DNA of 10,917 bases from an uncultured Bacilli bacterium (GTDB taxonomy: Bacteria > Bacillota_I > Bacilli_A > RF39 > UBA660), in NCBI GenBank assembly GCA_934097255.1, contig CAKONT010000024.1:1-10917 (forward strand). The letters are read 5' to 3'. Shown piece by piece: positions 1 through 9,321 of this stretch. The notes under the pieces were generated by a model, which did not search any database, had not been told where the DNA came from, and saw only the letters and a list, made by a program, of their open reading frames with translations. Both the position numbers and the translations under genes were made by a program. Position 1 is the first letter of the stretch; each line of letters begins with the position of its first letter.

Positions 1-1500
1 CTCTGTATAATGCTTATTACTACAAGTTCTATTGCAACTTCCTGTTCCTGAATAATATCCTACATTTTTACAACGAGCGTTACAACCATTACTATAAGCA
101 TATGAGTTACAACTAATCGCTTCTTGTCTTCCTGTTGTATAAACTGTACACTTACATGTTCCAGAATAACTATAATCACACCAATATTTATTAGGATTGC
201 ATCCATAACGACACGTATTAGAACCAGTTAAACAATCGTCATAACCACATCTATTACTTTGTGTATACTCTTTTACATTATATTTAAAACTTTCACTACT
301 AACATTTCCTTTATGATCTTTACATGTTGCTTTTATAGTAATATTTTGTCCCACGGTATTTAAAGTAACTTCTTGTGTTTTTTCAAATTCCTTATCTATT
401 TTTAATAGACCATTTTCTGCTTCAAAATTATCTATACCAGATTCATTATCAACACATTTAACTGTCACAACGCTTCCCTTGCCGTAAGATGATTTATCAT
501 CTGTTGTTATATTTTTTGTTACAACAGCTGTTATTTTTGGAGAAATATCATCAATACCACTTGTTGTAACTTTACACGTTCCAATATTTGACGCCTTATC
601 TTTTACTGTTGCAATAAATGTTCCATTCTTATCTATAATTATTTTTTTATTTTCTTCGACGTCATAATTATCCATAGTAACAGATAAAATACCACTAAAG
701 TCATCATTTGTTGTTACTAAAACAGTATTTGATAAATAACTTTTCTCAGTTACTTTCATCTGACAAGTAGGAGGTGTCTTATCAATATTATTAACAAGAA
801 CTTCTCCGCAATCAGTCCTATTACCAGCTTTATCATAAACATAAACTTTATAAGTTTTATTTTCTTTTACAGTATATTCTATCGATTCTTTGCTTAAAAT
901 CCAATTATCATTTATCTTATAAAAAGCTATTCCACTTTCAAAGTCTTCCGCTGACACTGTAAATGTTATATCTGAATTATAAAAGTTATTATCATCATAA
1001 TTTTTAATTATTTTACAATTTTTAGGAGCATTATTATCAGAAACATCTGTAAATTTACAAAAGTTTTTATCTCCTGAAATTAAATTATTATTGCAAATTA
1101 AACAAGCTTCATATTTATAGTTTCCATTTATATTTTCAACTGTAACATAGCTTTTTTCTTCACAATCTTCACCATCACTATCTTGAATTTTATTTTTTAT
1201 ATAGCCTTTTTCTTGTAACTTAGACATCCAAAACACTTTATAAAGAAGTCTTCCATCATTTCCTTCACCTTCAATAACTTGTCCTTTTGGATATTCATTT
1301 GGGTTAGAGCTAAGATAATTTTTAGTTATTTGAATTAATTCATTTTTTAAGTTTTCGTTATAACTATCTTTGCCCTTTTGAAAATTTTTTGATACCAGTG
1401 GAACAACAATAATAGATATAACCCCAATTATCGCTATTACAACAATTAGTTCAATTAGAGTAAAACCACATGGCACCCTATTTTGTTTTTTTGAAAACAT
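1..1500 (-). CDS. Type IV prepilin-like surface protein with Ig-like modules and Cys-rich region (3' end outside window)
   Basis: One uninterrupted frame of 500 codons runs from ATG at 1500 to the window edge with no stop, so the C-terminus is missing. The first 12 residues end in Pro-Cys-Gly, followed by FTLIELIVVIAIIGV and more hydrophobic residues. This is a prepilin leader: prepilin peptidase should cut after Gly12, leaving Phe at +1 and Glu at +5. Residues about 40-150 resemble a pilin/pseudopilin head (KNFQKGKDSYNENLKNEL, then a Cys-containing region). About three Ig-like modules follow (roughly 152-238, 239-316, 317-411), each with a D-x-x-S-G-I type motif (DFESGI, DDFSGI, DNESGI); the linkers contain DKTPPTC and DDISPK, and the module ends carry DKAGN, DKASN or DHKGN. 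Residues 418-493 hold 12 cysteines. It is probably exported and surface-exposed, perhaps a minor pilin or adhesin. It has its own promoter after the dnaJ terminator. The pilin-like N-terminus is certain; the function is inferred. An AGGAG lies 10 nt before the start. Confidence 0.85.
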   Translation of the reverse strand, partial: MFSKKQNRVPCGFTLIELIVVIAIIGVISIIVVPLVSKNFQKGKDSYNENLKNELIQITKNYLSSNPNEYPKGQVIEGEGNDGRLLYKVFWMSKLQEKGYIKNKIQDSDGEDCEEKSYVTVENINGNYKYEACLICNNNLISGDKNFCKFTDVSDNNAPKNCKIIKNYDDNNFYNSDITFTVSAEDFESGIAFYKINDNWILSKESIEYTVKENKTYKVYVYDKAGNRTDCGEVLVNNIDKTPPTCQMKVTEKSYLSNTVLVTTNDDFSGILSVTMDNYDVEENKKIIIDKNGTFIATVKDKASNIGTCKVTTSGIDDISPKITAVVTKNITTDDKSSYGKGSVVTVKCVDNESGIDNFEAENGLLKIDKEFEKTQEVTLNTVGQNITIKATCKDHKGNVSSESFKYNVKEYTQSNRCGYDDCLTGSNTCRYGCNPNKYWCDYSYSGTCKCTVYTTGRQEAISCNSYAYSNGCNARCKNVGYYSGTGSCNRTCSNKHYTE

Positions 1501-1536
1501 AAATAACCTACTCCTATCATCCTACTATTTACCTAA

Positions 1537-1565
1537 ATTATAAAATAGATTTGATATTTTTACAA
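1537..1565 (-). promoter_or_regulatory. Predicted sigma-A promoter of the prepilin-like gene
   Basis: On the minus strand there is TTGTAA (1560-1565), a 17-nt spacer and a perfect TATAAT (1537-1542). It lies about 37 nt upstream of the ATG at 1500, with AGGAG (1511-1515) in between. It sits directly after the dnaJ terminator U-tract, so it would start an independent transcript for the prepilin-like gene. Confidence 0.65.
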
Positions 1566-1566
1566 C

Positions 1567-1593
1567 AAAAAAAGGAAATTACTTTCCTTTTTT
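1567..1593 (-). terminator. Rho-independent terminator overlapping the dnaJ stop codon
   Basis: Read on the minus strand, AAAAAAGGAAA pairs with TTTCCTTTTTT in an 11-bp stem closed by the tetraloop GTAA, and the 3' arm runs into a seven-T tract. The TAA stop of dnaJ is in the loop, so the last codons of dnaJ form the 5' arm. The stem has only two G-C pairs, so it is weak thermodynamically, but the shape and position fit the end of the heat-shock operon. Confidence 0.7.
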
Positions 1594-2727
1594 AGTGAAA
1601 TTATCAAATCTATCTATTTCTTTATCTTTTAAATCTGTCTTACTTAATTCATCTATTAAGCTCTTTTGTTCACGTGATAGTTTTTTTGGCATAATAACTT
1701 TTATTACAACATACATATCACCATATGTATTATAATTAGCATCTTTTATACCTTTTCCTTTTAAACGATGTTTGTCGTTTGTTTGTGATCCTTGTGGAAC
1801 AGTTAATGTTACAACCCCTTTTATAGTTCTTATGTCTTTTTTACAACCTAATATCGCTTCAGTTAAAGTGATTGGAAGTTCAAGATACACATCGTTTCCT
1901 TCTCTTTTATAAAACTCATGAGGTTTTACTCTAAACTCAATATATAAATCGCCGTTTTCTCCACCTGTTTCACTTGCTTCGCCATAAGAAGCAAGGCGAA
2001 TTCTATTTCCTGTTGCAACTCCTTCTGGAATCGTAATATCAAGTGTTTTAACAACTTTTTGTTTTCCTTTTCCACGACATTTCGAACATACTTTATCAAA
2101 ACTTTTACCTGTCCCATTACAATCGCTACAAGTTGTTCTAGTAAGAAAACTACCAAATAATGTTCTTTGCTCTGATGTTACAGTTCCACTTCCATGACAC
2201 GTAGAACATATACTTTCACCAAAACCACCGACACCGTTACAACTTGAACAGTCTTCAGTTGTTGTTATTTCAATTTCTTTTTTACATCCTAGTGCAGCTT
2301 CCATAAAATCAATCGTCATAACAAATAAACTGTCATTTCCTTTTCTTTTAGTGCTTTTCTTTTTACCAAAAGAACCAAATGGTGAAGAATAAGAATTTGA
2401 AGAAGAAAAACCTCCTCCAAATAAATCATCAAAAATGGAACTAAAATCAAAATCGTTAAAATCAAAATTTCCAAAACCAGAGCCTGATGCACCACCATTA
2501 TTTTCAAATGCAGCATGACCAAATTGATCATATTGTTTTCTTCTATTATCATCCGACAAAACAGCATAAGCTTCCTGAATTTCTTTAAACTTTTCTTCAG
2601 CATCTTTTTCTTTATTTACATCTGGATGATATTTTTTAGCTAGCCTTCTAAAAGCAAGTTTTATATCTGATGATGAGGCAGTTTTTGGTACACCTAAAAC
2701 CTCATAGTAATCTCTTTTACTTGCCAT
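1579..2727 (-). CDS. dnaJ: Chaperone DnaJ (Hsp40)
   Basis: Cytoplasmic co-chaperone that delivers unfolded proteins to DnaK and stimulates its ATPase. The 382 residues show the full type I layout. The J domain covers residues 5-70, with HPD at 34-36. A Gly/Phe-rich segment spans about 74-120, including [11 protein letters not shown] and FGGGF. A zinc-binding domain has four CxxCxGxG motifs starting at Cys160, Cys174, Cys200 and Cys214. The C-terminal substrate-binding domains run to about 350. Length is normal for the family (about 375-385). The start is clear: ATG is preceded by AGGAGG with an 8-nt spacer, and [13 protein letters not shown] is the usual N-terminus. It lies 15 bp downstream of pepF, so co-transcription is expected, and a terminator hairpin overlaps its stop. 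The extra Ser/Asn-rich stretch at 108-118 is not unusual. Confidence 0.98.
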   Translation of the reverse strand: MASKRDYYEVLGVPKTASSSDIKLAFRRLAKKYHPDVNKEKDAEEKFKEIQEAYAVLSDDNRRKQYDQFGHAAFENNGGASGSGFGNFDFNDFDFSSIFDDLFGGGFSSSNSYSSPFGSFGKKKSTKRKGNDSLFVMTIDFMEAALGCKKEIEITTTEDCSSCNGVGGFGESICSTCHGSGTVTSEQRTLFGSFLTRTTCSDCNGTGKSFDKVCSKCRGKGKQKVVKTLDITIPEGVATGNRIRLASYGEASETGGENGDLYIEFRVKPHEFYKREGNDVYLELPITLTEAILGCKKDIRTIKGVVTLTVPQGSQTNDKHRLKGKGIKDANYNTYGDMYVVIKVIMPKKLSREQKSLIDELSKTDLKDKEIDRFDNFTKKGK

Positions 2728-2742
2728 ATTTAATTCCTCCTA

Positions 2743-4533
2743 CTACTCATTATATATATTTTTAAATTCATCAATTAAATTATCATAAATCATTAAAGCT
2801 TTTTCTATTGTATCATCATTTTCTATATCAATCGATACTTTTTTTAATAACTCTTCTGGATAATCTTTTCCACCGGATTTTAATAAATTAAGATAATTTT
2901 CTAATGAATTTGGTTTTTTATTTAAAATATCACTTGCTATTTTCAAGCTACAAGATATTCCTGTTGCATATTTATATACATAAAAACTATTATAAAAATG
3001 TGATATTCTAGCCCATTCTAATTTGATTTTTTCATCATGAATTATAGCTTTTCCATAATATTTTTTATTCAAGTCATAATAAATATTAGATATTTTTTCT
3101 TCTGTTAAAACTTCATTATTATCAAGATGCTCATGAATAATTTTTTCAAATTCTGCAAACATAGTTTGTCTTATTAGAGTAGTTCTAATATTTTCAAGCA
3201 AACTATTTATAAAAAATAGCTTTTCTTCTTTTGTTTTAGCATGTTCTGTACAATATCTATTTAATAATATTTCGTTTACAGTAGATGCTATTTCAGCTAT
3301 AAAAATAGTATATGAAGCATCGTGATAATGGTTATTAGAATTAGAATAAACACTATGCATTGCATGTCCTAATTCATGTGCAATAGTTGATACATCATTA
3401 AAACTTCCTTCAAAATTTAATAAAACGTATGGACTTGAATCATAACATCCCCAAGAATAAGCCCCGGTCTGTTTATTTTTATTATGATAGACATCAATTA
3501 TATTACTATTAATTAATTTTTTTAATTTTTCTATATAATCACTGCCTAAAGGTTTTAAAGCATTAATTACAATATCAATTGCTTCCTCATAAGAATATGT
3601 TCTTTGAATATTTTTAACAAGTGGGGCATAAATATCATACATGTGCATATTTTTTAGTCCTAATACTTGACGTTTTAACAAGATATATTTGTGGTTGATA
3701 GATATATTTTTGTTTACACAATCGATTAATTTATTGTATAAATTTATACTTATATTGTCATCAAATAAAGACATTTCTAGTGAAGAAGGATATTTTCTTA
3801 TTTTAGCTATGAAAGAATCTGTTTTTAAATCTCCAATTAAAGTACTTGCATAAGTATTTTTATGTTTATCATAAGTATCAAAATATAAATCAAAAGCTTT
3901 CTTTCTTATTTTTCTATTATCGCTTTTTAAATAAAGACTGTAATTACTTTGATTTAATGGTAAAACTTCTCTATCAACTTTTAAATCTTTAAAAGAAATA
4001 TCAACGGCATCAAGCATTTCATATGTATTTGATGGATTATTAAAAATTTCTCCAAGTTGTGATAGAAGTTCTTCTTCTTTTAAAGATAAAATATGTTCTT
4101 TATCTCGAAAAACATCTTTTAACATAAATTCATACTTTTGTAAATCTTTGTTTTCTTTTATAAAACGTTCTATTTTACTATAATCTTCTTTTAATAATGT
4201 CGGAATAAAAAATGAAGTTTTTTCACTTAAGATATCTCCTAAATGTTCTACTCTTCCGACAAGTACTTGATTTTTAGAAACTCCCATATCTTCATGTAAT
4301 TTCATATTTGAATAAACAACCAACTTTTCATATATCCTAGTTATTTCATAATAACTATTAATTGCTTTTAAAAGTGTTGAAGAATCATTTACTAAATTAT
4401 CTTTATATGAAGTAAAATCATCTATTTTTGAAATTACTTTTTTAAAATCATTTTCTACTTCTTCTTCTGTTTTATAAATTTTTGTTAAATCCCATTTATA
4501 ACGGCAATCAATATCACATCTTTTTTTATCCAT
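2743..4533 (-). CDS. pepF: Oligoendopeptidase F (M3 family zinc metallopeptidase)
   Basis: Cytoplasmic zinc metallopeptidase that cleaves short oligopeptides, generally taken to serve peptide turnover. The 596-residue length fits the PepF branch of family M3 (about 600). The catalytic motif HELGH is at 386-390: His386 and His390 are zinc ligands and Glu387 is the general base. Glu414 in FIAEIAST supplies the third ligand at the M3 spacing. The N-terminal half is mainly helical, and RISHFYNSFYVYKYATG near 509-525 is the conserved C-terminal substrate-side segment. The start ATG has GGGAG five nt upstream. The gene lies between dnaK (52 bp upstream, with a hairpin in the gap) and dnaJ (15 bp downstream), so it is probably part of the heat-shock transcript, which is not a usual place for it. 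The assignment to PepF over other M3 subfamilies rests on length and overall similarity. Confidence 0.93.
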   Translation of the reverse strand: MDKKRCDIDCRYKWDLTKIYKTEEEVENDFKKVISKIDDFTSYKDNLVNDSSTLLKAINSYYEITRIYEKLVVYSNMKLHEDMGVSKNQVLVGRVEHLGDILSEKTSFFIPTLLKEDYSKIERFIKENKDLQKYEFMLKDVFRDKEHILSLKEEELLSQLGEIFNNPSNTYEMLDAVDISFKDLKVDREVLPLNQSNYSLYLKSDNRKIRKKAFDLYFDTYDKHKNTYASTLIGDLKTDSFIAKIRKYPSSLEMSLFDDNISINLYNKLIDCVNKNISINHKYILLKRQVLGLKNMHMYDIYAPLVKNIQRTYSYEEAIDIVINALKPLGSDYIEKLKKLINSNIIDVYHNKNKQTGAYSWGCYDSSPYVLLNFEGSFNDVSTIAHELGHAMHSVYSNSNNHYHDASYTIFIAEIASTVNEILLNRYCTEHAKTKEEKLFFINSLLENIRTTLIRQTMFAEFEKIIHEHLDNNEVLTEEKISNIYYDLNKKYYGKAIIHDEKIKLEWARISHFYNSFYVYKYATGISCSLKIASDILNKKPNSLENYLNLLKSGGKDYPEELLKKVSIDIENDDTIEKALMIYDNLIDEFKNIYNE

Positions 4534-4552
4534 ATATTCTCCCTTTTAGTTT

Positions 4553-4579
4553 AAGAAGTCCTAATAATTAGGACTTCTT
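4553..4579. terminator. Perfect 12-bp hairpin between dnaK and pepF, possible leaky terminator or processing site
   Basis: AAGAAGTCCTAA (4553-4564) is the exact reverse complement of TTAGGACTTCTT (4568-4579), leaving a 3-nt loop. In the direction of the genes (minus strand) the hairpin follows an A-rich stretch but is followed by AAACTAAAAGG rather than a run of T, so it is a poor intrinsic terminator there. On the plus strand it is followed by a long T-rich tract, where it could stop antisense transcription. It may partly terminate or protect the 3' end of a grpE-dnaK message while letting some transcription reach pepF and dnaJ. Confidence 0.5.
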
Positions 4580-4585
4580 TTATTT

Positions 4586-6926
<2,341 letters not shown>

Positions 6927-6934
6927 AAAAACTC

Positions 6935-7924
6935 CTATTCTTTATTTTCCAATTGTTCTTTTATGTAAAATAACATATTAACAACTCTTTCATATTCCAT
7001 TCTTTTAGGTCCAATTATTGCTAATGTTCCTTCTTCTTTGCCAGTATTATATTTTGTTTTAATAACAGTAATATCGTCATCTAATTTTGATTCTTTTCCT
7101 ATGTAAATATTAATATTACCATTATCTTCTTCAATAGATTCTAAAGCTTCTTTGCTATCTAATTTATCAAATATTTTCTTTACTTTAGGAATCGTATTAA
7201 ACTCTGGCTGTTTTAGAATATTGTGTCTTCCACTAACAGATATATTAGTCGAAGTAAAATCGTTAAAGACATCATAAAAAGCATTATACACCGCATCATA
7301 TTGCTTAACATATTGTCCAATAATAGGTTTAATTTCATACTCTAATTTAGCATTTATTTCACTAATTAGCGCTCCAACAAGTAATTTATTAATTAGTTCA
7401 ACCATTTTCCCTATTTCTTCTGGGGTCACTTTATCAATTGCAATATTTTTATGTGATACGTGCCCTTTATCGGTTACAACAATTGCTAACATTTGTGAAT
7501 CAGATATTGATATAGCTTCAACTTTTTTTAAATAATTATCACTTGCTTTGTTTCCTAAAACAACAGACGTATAATTAGTTATTTCTGAAACTATTTCAAG
7601 ACTTTTTCTTATACAGTCATTTATTTCAAGACTTTTGTTATTAAAAACAATTTGTAGTTTCAGTAAGTCTTCTCCATTCATCTGCTTTGGTTGCATTAAA
7701 TTGTCAACATAATAACGATATCCTTTTTCACTAGGAACCCTACCAGATGAAATATGTGTTTTTTCTAAAAAACCATAGTCTTCTAGAACAGACATTTCAT
7801 TTCTTATTGTAGCACTAGAGCAATTTAAATTTTCACAAATATGTTTTGAAGAAACCGGTGTAGCATCTTTGACATATTCTTTAACAATAAGTTCTAAAAT
7901 CTTTTCTTGTCTTATTGTAAGCAT
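6935..7924 (-). CDS. hrcA: Heat-inducible transcription repressor HrcA
   Basis: Represses class I heat-shock operons by binding the CIRCE inverted repeat; its folding depends on GroE in studied species, so it is titrated under heat stress. The 329 residues show the winged-helix N-terminus: SSATIRNEM (36-44) is the recognition region, and SSGRVPSEKGYRYYVDNL (59-76) is the family signature. A GAF-like/dimerisation region follows (about 100-320). Length is close to known HrcA (about 340). It is the first gene of the heat-shock operon. ATG at 7924 is the only usable start in frame, because an in-frame TAA lies just upstream. A canonical CIRCE overlaps its likely transcription start, so it is autoregulated. 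The stop TAG is shared with the grpE ribosome-binding site. Confidence 0.97.
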   Translation of the reverse strand: MLTIRQEKILELIVKEYVKDATPVSSKHICENLNCSSATIRNEMSVLEDYGFLEKTHISSGRVPSEKGYRYYVDNLMQPKQMNGEDLLKLQIVFNNKSLEINDCIRKSLEIVSEITNYTSVVLGNKASDNYLKKVEAISISDSQMLAIVVTDKGHVSHKNIAIDKVTPEEIGKMVELINKLLVGALISEINAKLEYEIKPIIGQYVKQYDAVYNAFYDVFNDFTSTNISVSGRHNILKQPEFNTIPKVKKIFDKLDSKEALESIEEDNGNINIYIGKESKLDDDITVIKTKYNTGKEEGTLAIIGPKRMEYERVVNMLFYIKEQLENKE

Positions 7925-7936
7925 TTCAGTATGTTA

Positions 7937-7942
7937 CCTCCT
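7937..7942 (-). promoter_or_regulatory. hrcA ribosome binding site, unusually distant and overlapping CIRCE
   Basis: A perfect AGGAGG on the minus strand is separated from the hrcA ATG by 12 nt, longer than the usual 5-9. Its first two bases are the last two bases of the CIRCE right arm, so an RNA hairpin formed by CIRCE could partly occlude it. No alternative in-frame start exists nearer to it. Confidence 0.75.
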
Positions 7943-7967
7943 AGCACTCCTAATTCATTAGTGCTAA
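7941..7967. promoter_or_regulatory. CIRCE operator for HrcA
   Basis: Read on the minus strand: TTAGCACTA, a 9-nt spacer, then GAGTGCTAG. The consensus is TTAGCACTC-N9-GAGTGCTAA, so each arm has one mismatch, at opposite ends (the last base of the first arm and the last base of the second). The spacing is the canonical 9. It begins about five bases after the predicted -10 box, covering the transcription start and early leader of hrcA. Confidence 0.95.
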
Positions 7968-7971
7968 ATAC

Positions 7972-8000
7972 ATTATAAATATTATGTTAGCACTTGTCAA
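7972..8000 (-). promoter_or_regulatory. Consensus sigma-A promoter of the hrcA-grpE-dnaK-pepF-dnaJ operon
   Basis: On the minus strand TTGACA (7995-8000), exactly 17 nt, then TATAAT (7972-7977): a perfect match to the vegetative consensus in both hexamers and spacing. Transcription would start near 7965, inside the CIRCE. A promoter this strong needs tight repression, which fits HrcA control. The -35 box lies within a second CIRCE-like palindrome. There is no terminator between fmt and this promoter, so read-through from upstream is also possible. Confidence 0.92.
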
Positions 8001-8014
8001 TATATAACTGCTAA
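7987..8014. promoter_or_regulatory. Second CIRCE-like inverted repeat overlapping the -35 box
   Basis: On the minus strand: TTAGCAGTT, 10 nt, AAGTGCTAA. The arms pair at 8 of 9 positions. The AAGTGCTAA arm differs from the CIRCE right arm GAGTGCTAA by one base; the other arm differs from TTAGCACTC at two. The spacer is 10 rather than the invariant 9, so HrcA affinity is uncertain. The -35 TTGACA falls in the spacer plus the first base of the right arm, a position where a bound repressor would block RNA polymerase. Confidence 0.55.
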
Positions 8015-8029
8015 TTTTTTTACTTTTAT

Positions 8030-8965
8030 TTATTCAACAATTTTATTAAGTATATTTTCTTTATTTACACCATTTAAGTAGTCCTTAACAAGCATTTTAT
8101 TTTTTCCCGCTACTTGTAATTCTTTAACAATTATTTCTTTATCTTTTGTACTTATTCCAATACCATCTTTATATATTTTTATAATCTTACCACAAATACT
8201 ACAAGAATTTCCCCCTATAATACAAGAAATAAGTTTAATTCTTTGTCCATTTAAAAATATATAGCAACCAGGAGTTGGATTTAATGCCCTTATTTTATTA
8301 TAAATATTAAAAGCTGTGTCGTTAAAAGATATATGTTCATCTTCTTTTGTAATAATTGGTGCATAACTTTTTTTACTATCGTCTTGTTTAATTCTTTCAC
8401 TTTTTCCTAAAAATATATCATTTAATGCAGAAACTATAAGACGTTTTGCAACTAGAATAAGTTTATTTTTTAGAGTCTCATAATTATCAGTTTTATCTAT
8501 TAAAACCTCTTCTTGACATATTATATCACCACTATCCATTTTTTTATCTGTATACATAATAGTAATCCCCGTTTTATCATCTCCAGCCATTATTGCTCTT
8601 TCAATCGGTGCACCACCTCTAAATTTAGGTAGAAGAGATGCGTGAACATTAACAGTTTGATATTTTGGAAAGTTTATTAATTCTTCATTTAACATCTGCC
8701 CATAAGCACATGTTACAATAATATCTGGATTAACTTCCAATACTTTTTTATAACTTTTTTTTATATCTTCTTCTTGAAACAATTTTAAATTATTTTCTAA
8801 TGCGTACTCTTTAACAGGACAACTACTATAAACATTCATTTTCCTACCAATTTTTTTATCAGGTTGACAAACAACACCGACGACATTAAAATTTTCATCT
8901 AAAACGCTTAACACTTCCTTAGCAAATGAAGTTGTTCCCATAAATAATACTTTTTTTTCTTTCAT
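8030..8965 (-). CDS. fmt: Methionyl-tRNA formyltransferase
   Basis: Transfers a formyl group from 10-formyltetrahydrofolate to Met-tRNA(fMet) for translation initiation. I use the ATG at 8965 (311 aa). The frame can open three codons earlier at a GTG (8974), but that GTG lies in the likely Shine-Dalgarno GGTGA (five nt before the ATG), and MKEKKVLFMGT matches family N-termini. The catalytic domain shows NVHASLLP, with Asn106 and His108 as catalytic residues and SLLPKFRGGAP from 110, and Asp144 in MDSGD. The C-terminal tRNA-binding barrel runs from about residue 205 to the end and includes LNPTPGCYIFLNG and LQVAGKNKML. Length is normal (about 310-315). A TATAAT at 8983-8988 lies just upstream but has no convincing -35 box, so its own promoter is uncertain. 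Fmt is more often next to def or rsmB; here it sits between a spoIIP-linked small gene and hrcA. Confidence 0.96.
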   Translation of the reverse strand: MKEKKVLFMGTTSFAKEVLSVLDENFNVVGVVCQPDKKIGRKMNVYSSCPVKEYALENNLKLFQEEDIKKSYKKVLEVNPDIIVTCAYGQMLNEELINFPKYQTVNVHASLLPKFRGGAPIERAIMAGDDKTGITIMYTDKKMDSGDIICQEEVLIDKTDNYETLKNKLILVAKRLIVSALNDIFLGKSERIKQDDSKKSYAPIITKEDEHISFNDTAFNIYNKIRALNPTPGCYIFLNGQRIKLISCIIGGNSCSICGKIIKIYKDGIGISTKDKEIIVKELQVAGKNKMLVKDYLNGVNKENILNKIVE

Positions 8966-8970
8966 CACTA

Positions 8971-8975
8971 TCACC
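8971..8975 (-). promoter_or_regulatory. fmt ribosome binding site that decides the start
   Basis: GGTGA on the minus strand, five nt before the ATG at 8965. It contains the upstream in-frame GTG (8972-8974), which makes that GTG unlikely to be the start. Confidence 0.55.
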
Positions 8976-9000
8976 GACTAATATTATACAACAACATCTT

Positions 9001-9321
9001 TTAATCTTCTACAACTTCCCCTGCTTTTTTAAAAATATACTTAACTCCATTATTAATCATCTTTTCAAGTTTAATCGATGACTTATATAAAAAAACCGAT
9101 AAATTATTTGAATAATCCAATTCCGTTTTTGTAACATAATCTTTAATATCTATTTTCTTTCCACTTTTAATATCATCTTCAAATACTTTTATTTGTTCTT
9201 CAGTTAAAATCTTGGCTTTTTTTGTACTTGTCTCGTAATAGCCATTATAATAAGCATATAATAAAACCAAAAAGAAAAAGAAAAAAACTAAAAATATTCT
9301 TCCAAAAACTTTTTTATTCAT
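9001..9321 (-). CDS. Small single-pass membrane protein downstream of spoIIP (YqxA-position)
   Basis: 106 residues with a strongly hydrophobic, Phe-rich segment near the N-terminus (about 7-25) after a short basic start (MNKKVFGR). This predicts one transmembrane helix with the rest outside the membrane. The exported part is charged and predicted helical, ending in KLEKMINNGVKYIFKKAGEVVED. No catalytic motif or cysteine is present. Its ATG overlaps the end of spoIIP by eight bases (ATGAATAA), so its translation is probably coupled to SpoIIP, and a role in sporulation or envelope remodelling is possible. In Bacillus the small gene yqxA (DUF3679) sits right after spoIIP, and this protein has similar size, topology and place. 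Homology to YqxA is inferred from position and general shape, not from a recognised signature. Confidence 0.8.
   Translation of the reverse strand: MNKKVFGRIFLVFFFFFLVLLYAYYNGYYETSTKKAKILTEEQIKVFEDDIKSGKKIDIKDYVTKTELDYSNNLSVFLYKSSIKLEKMINNGVKYIFKKAGEVVED

Noticed and set aside
1926..2603. Two extra minus-strand open frames (1926-2156 and 2316-2603) inside dnaJ
   Set aside because: They lie in another frame of an intact dnaJ gene; their translations are low-complexity and have no domain.
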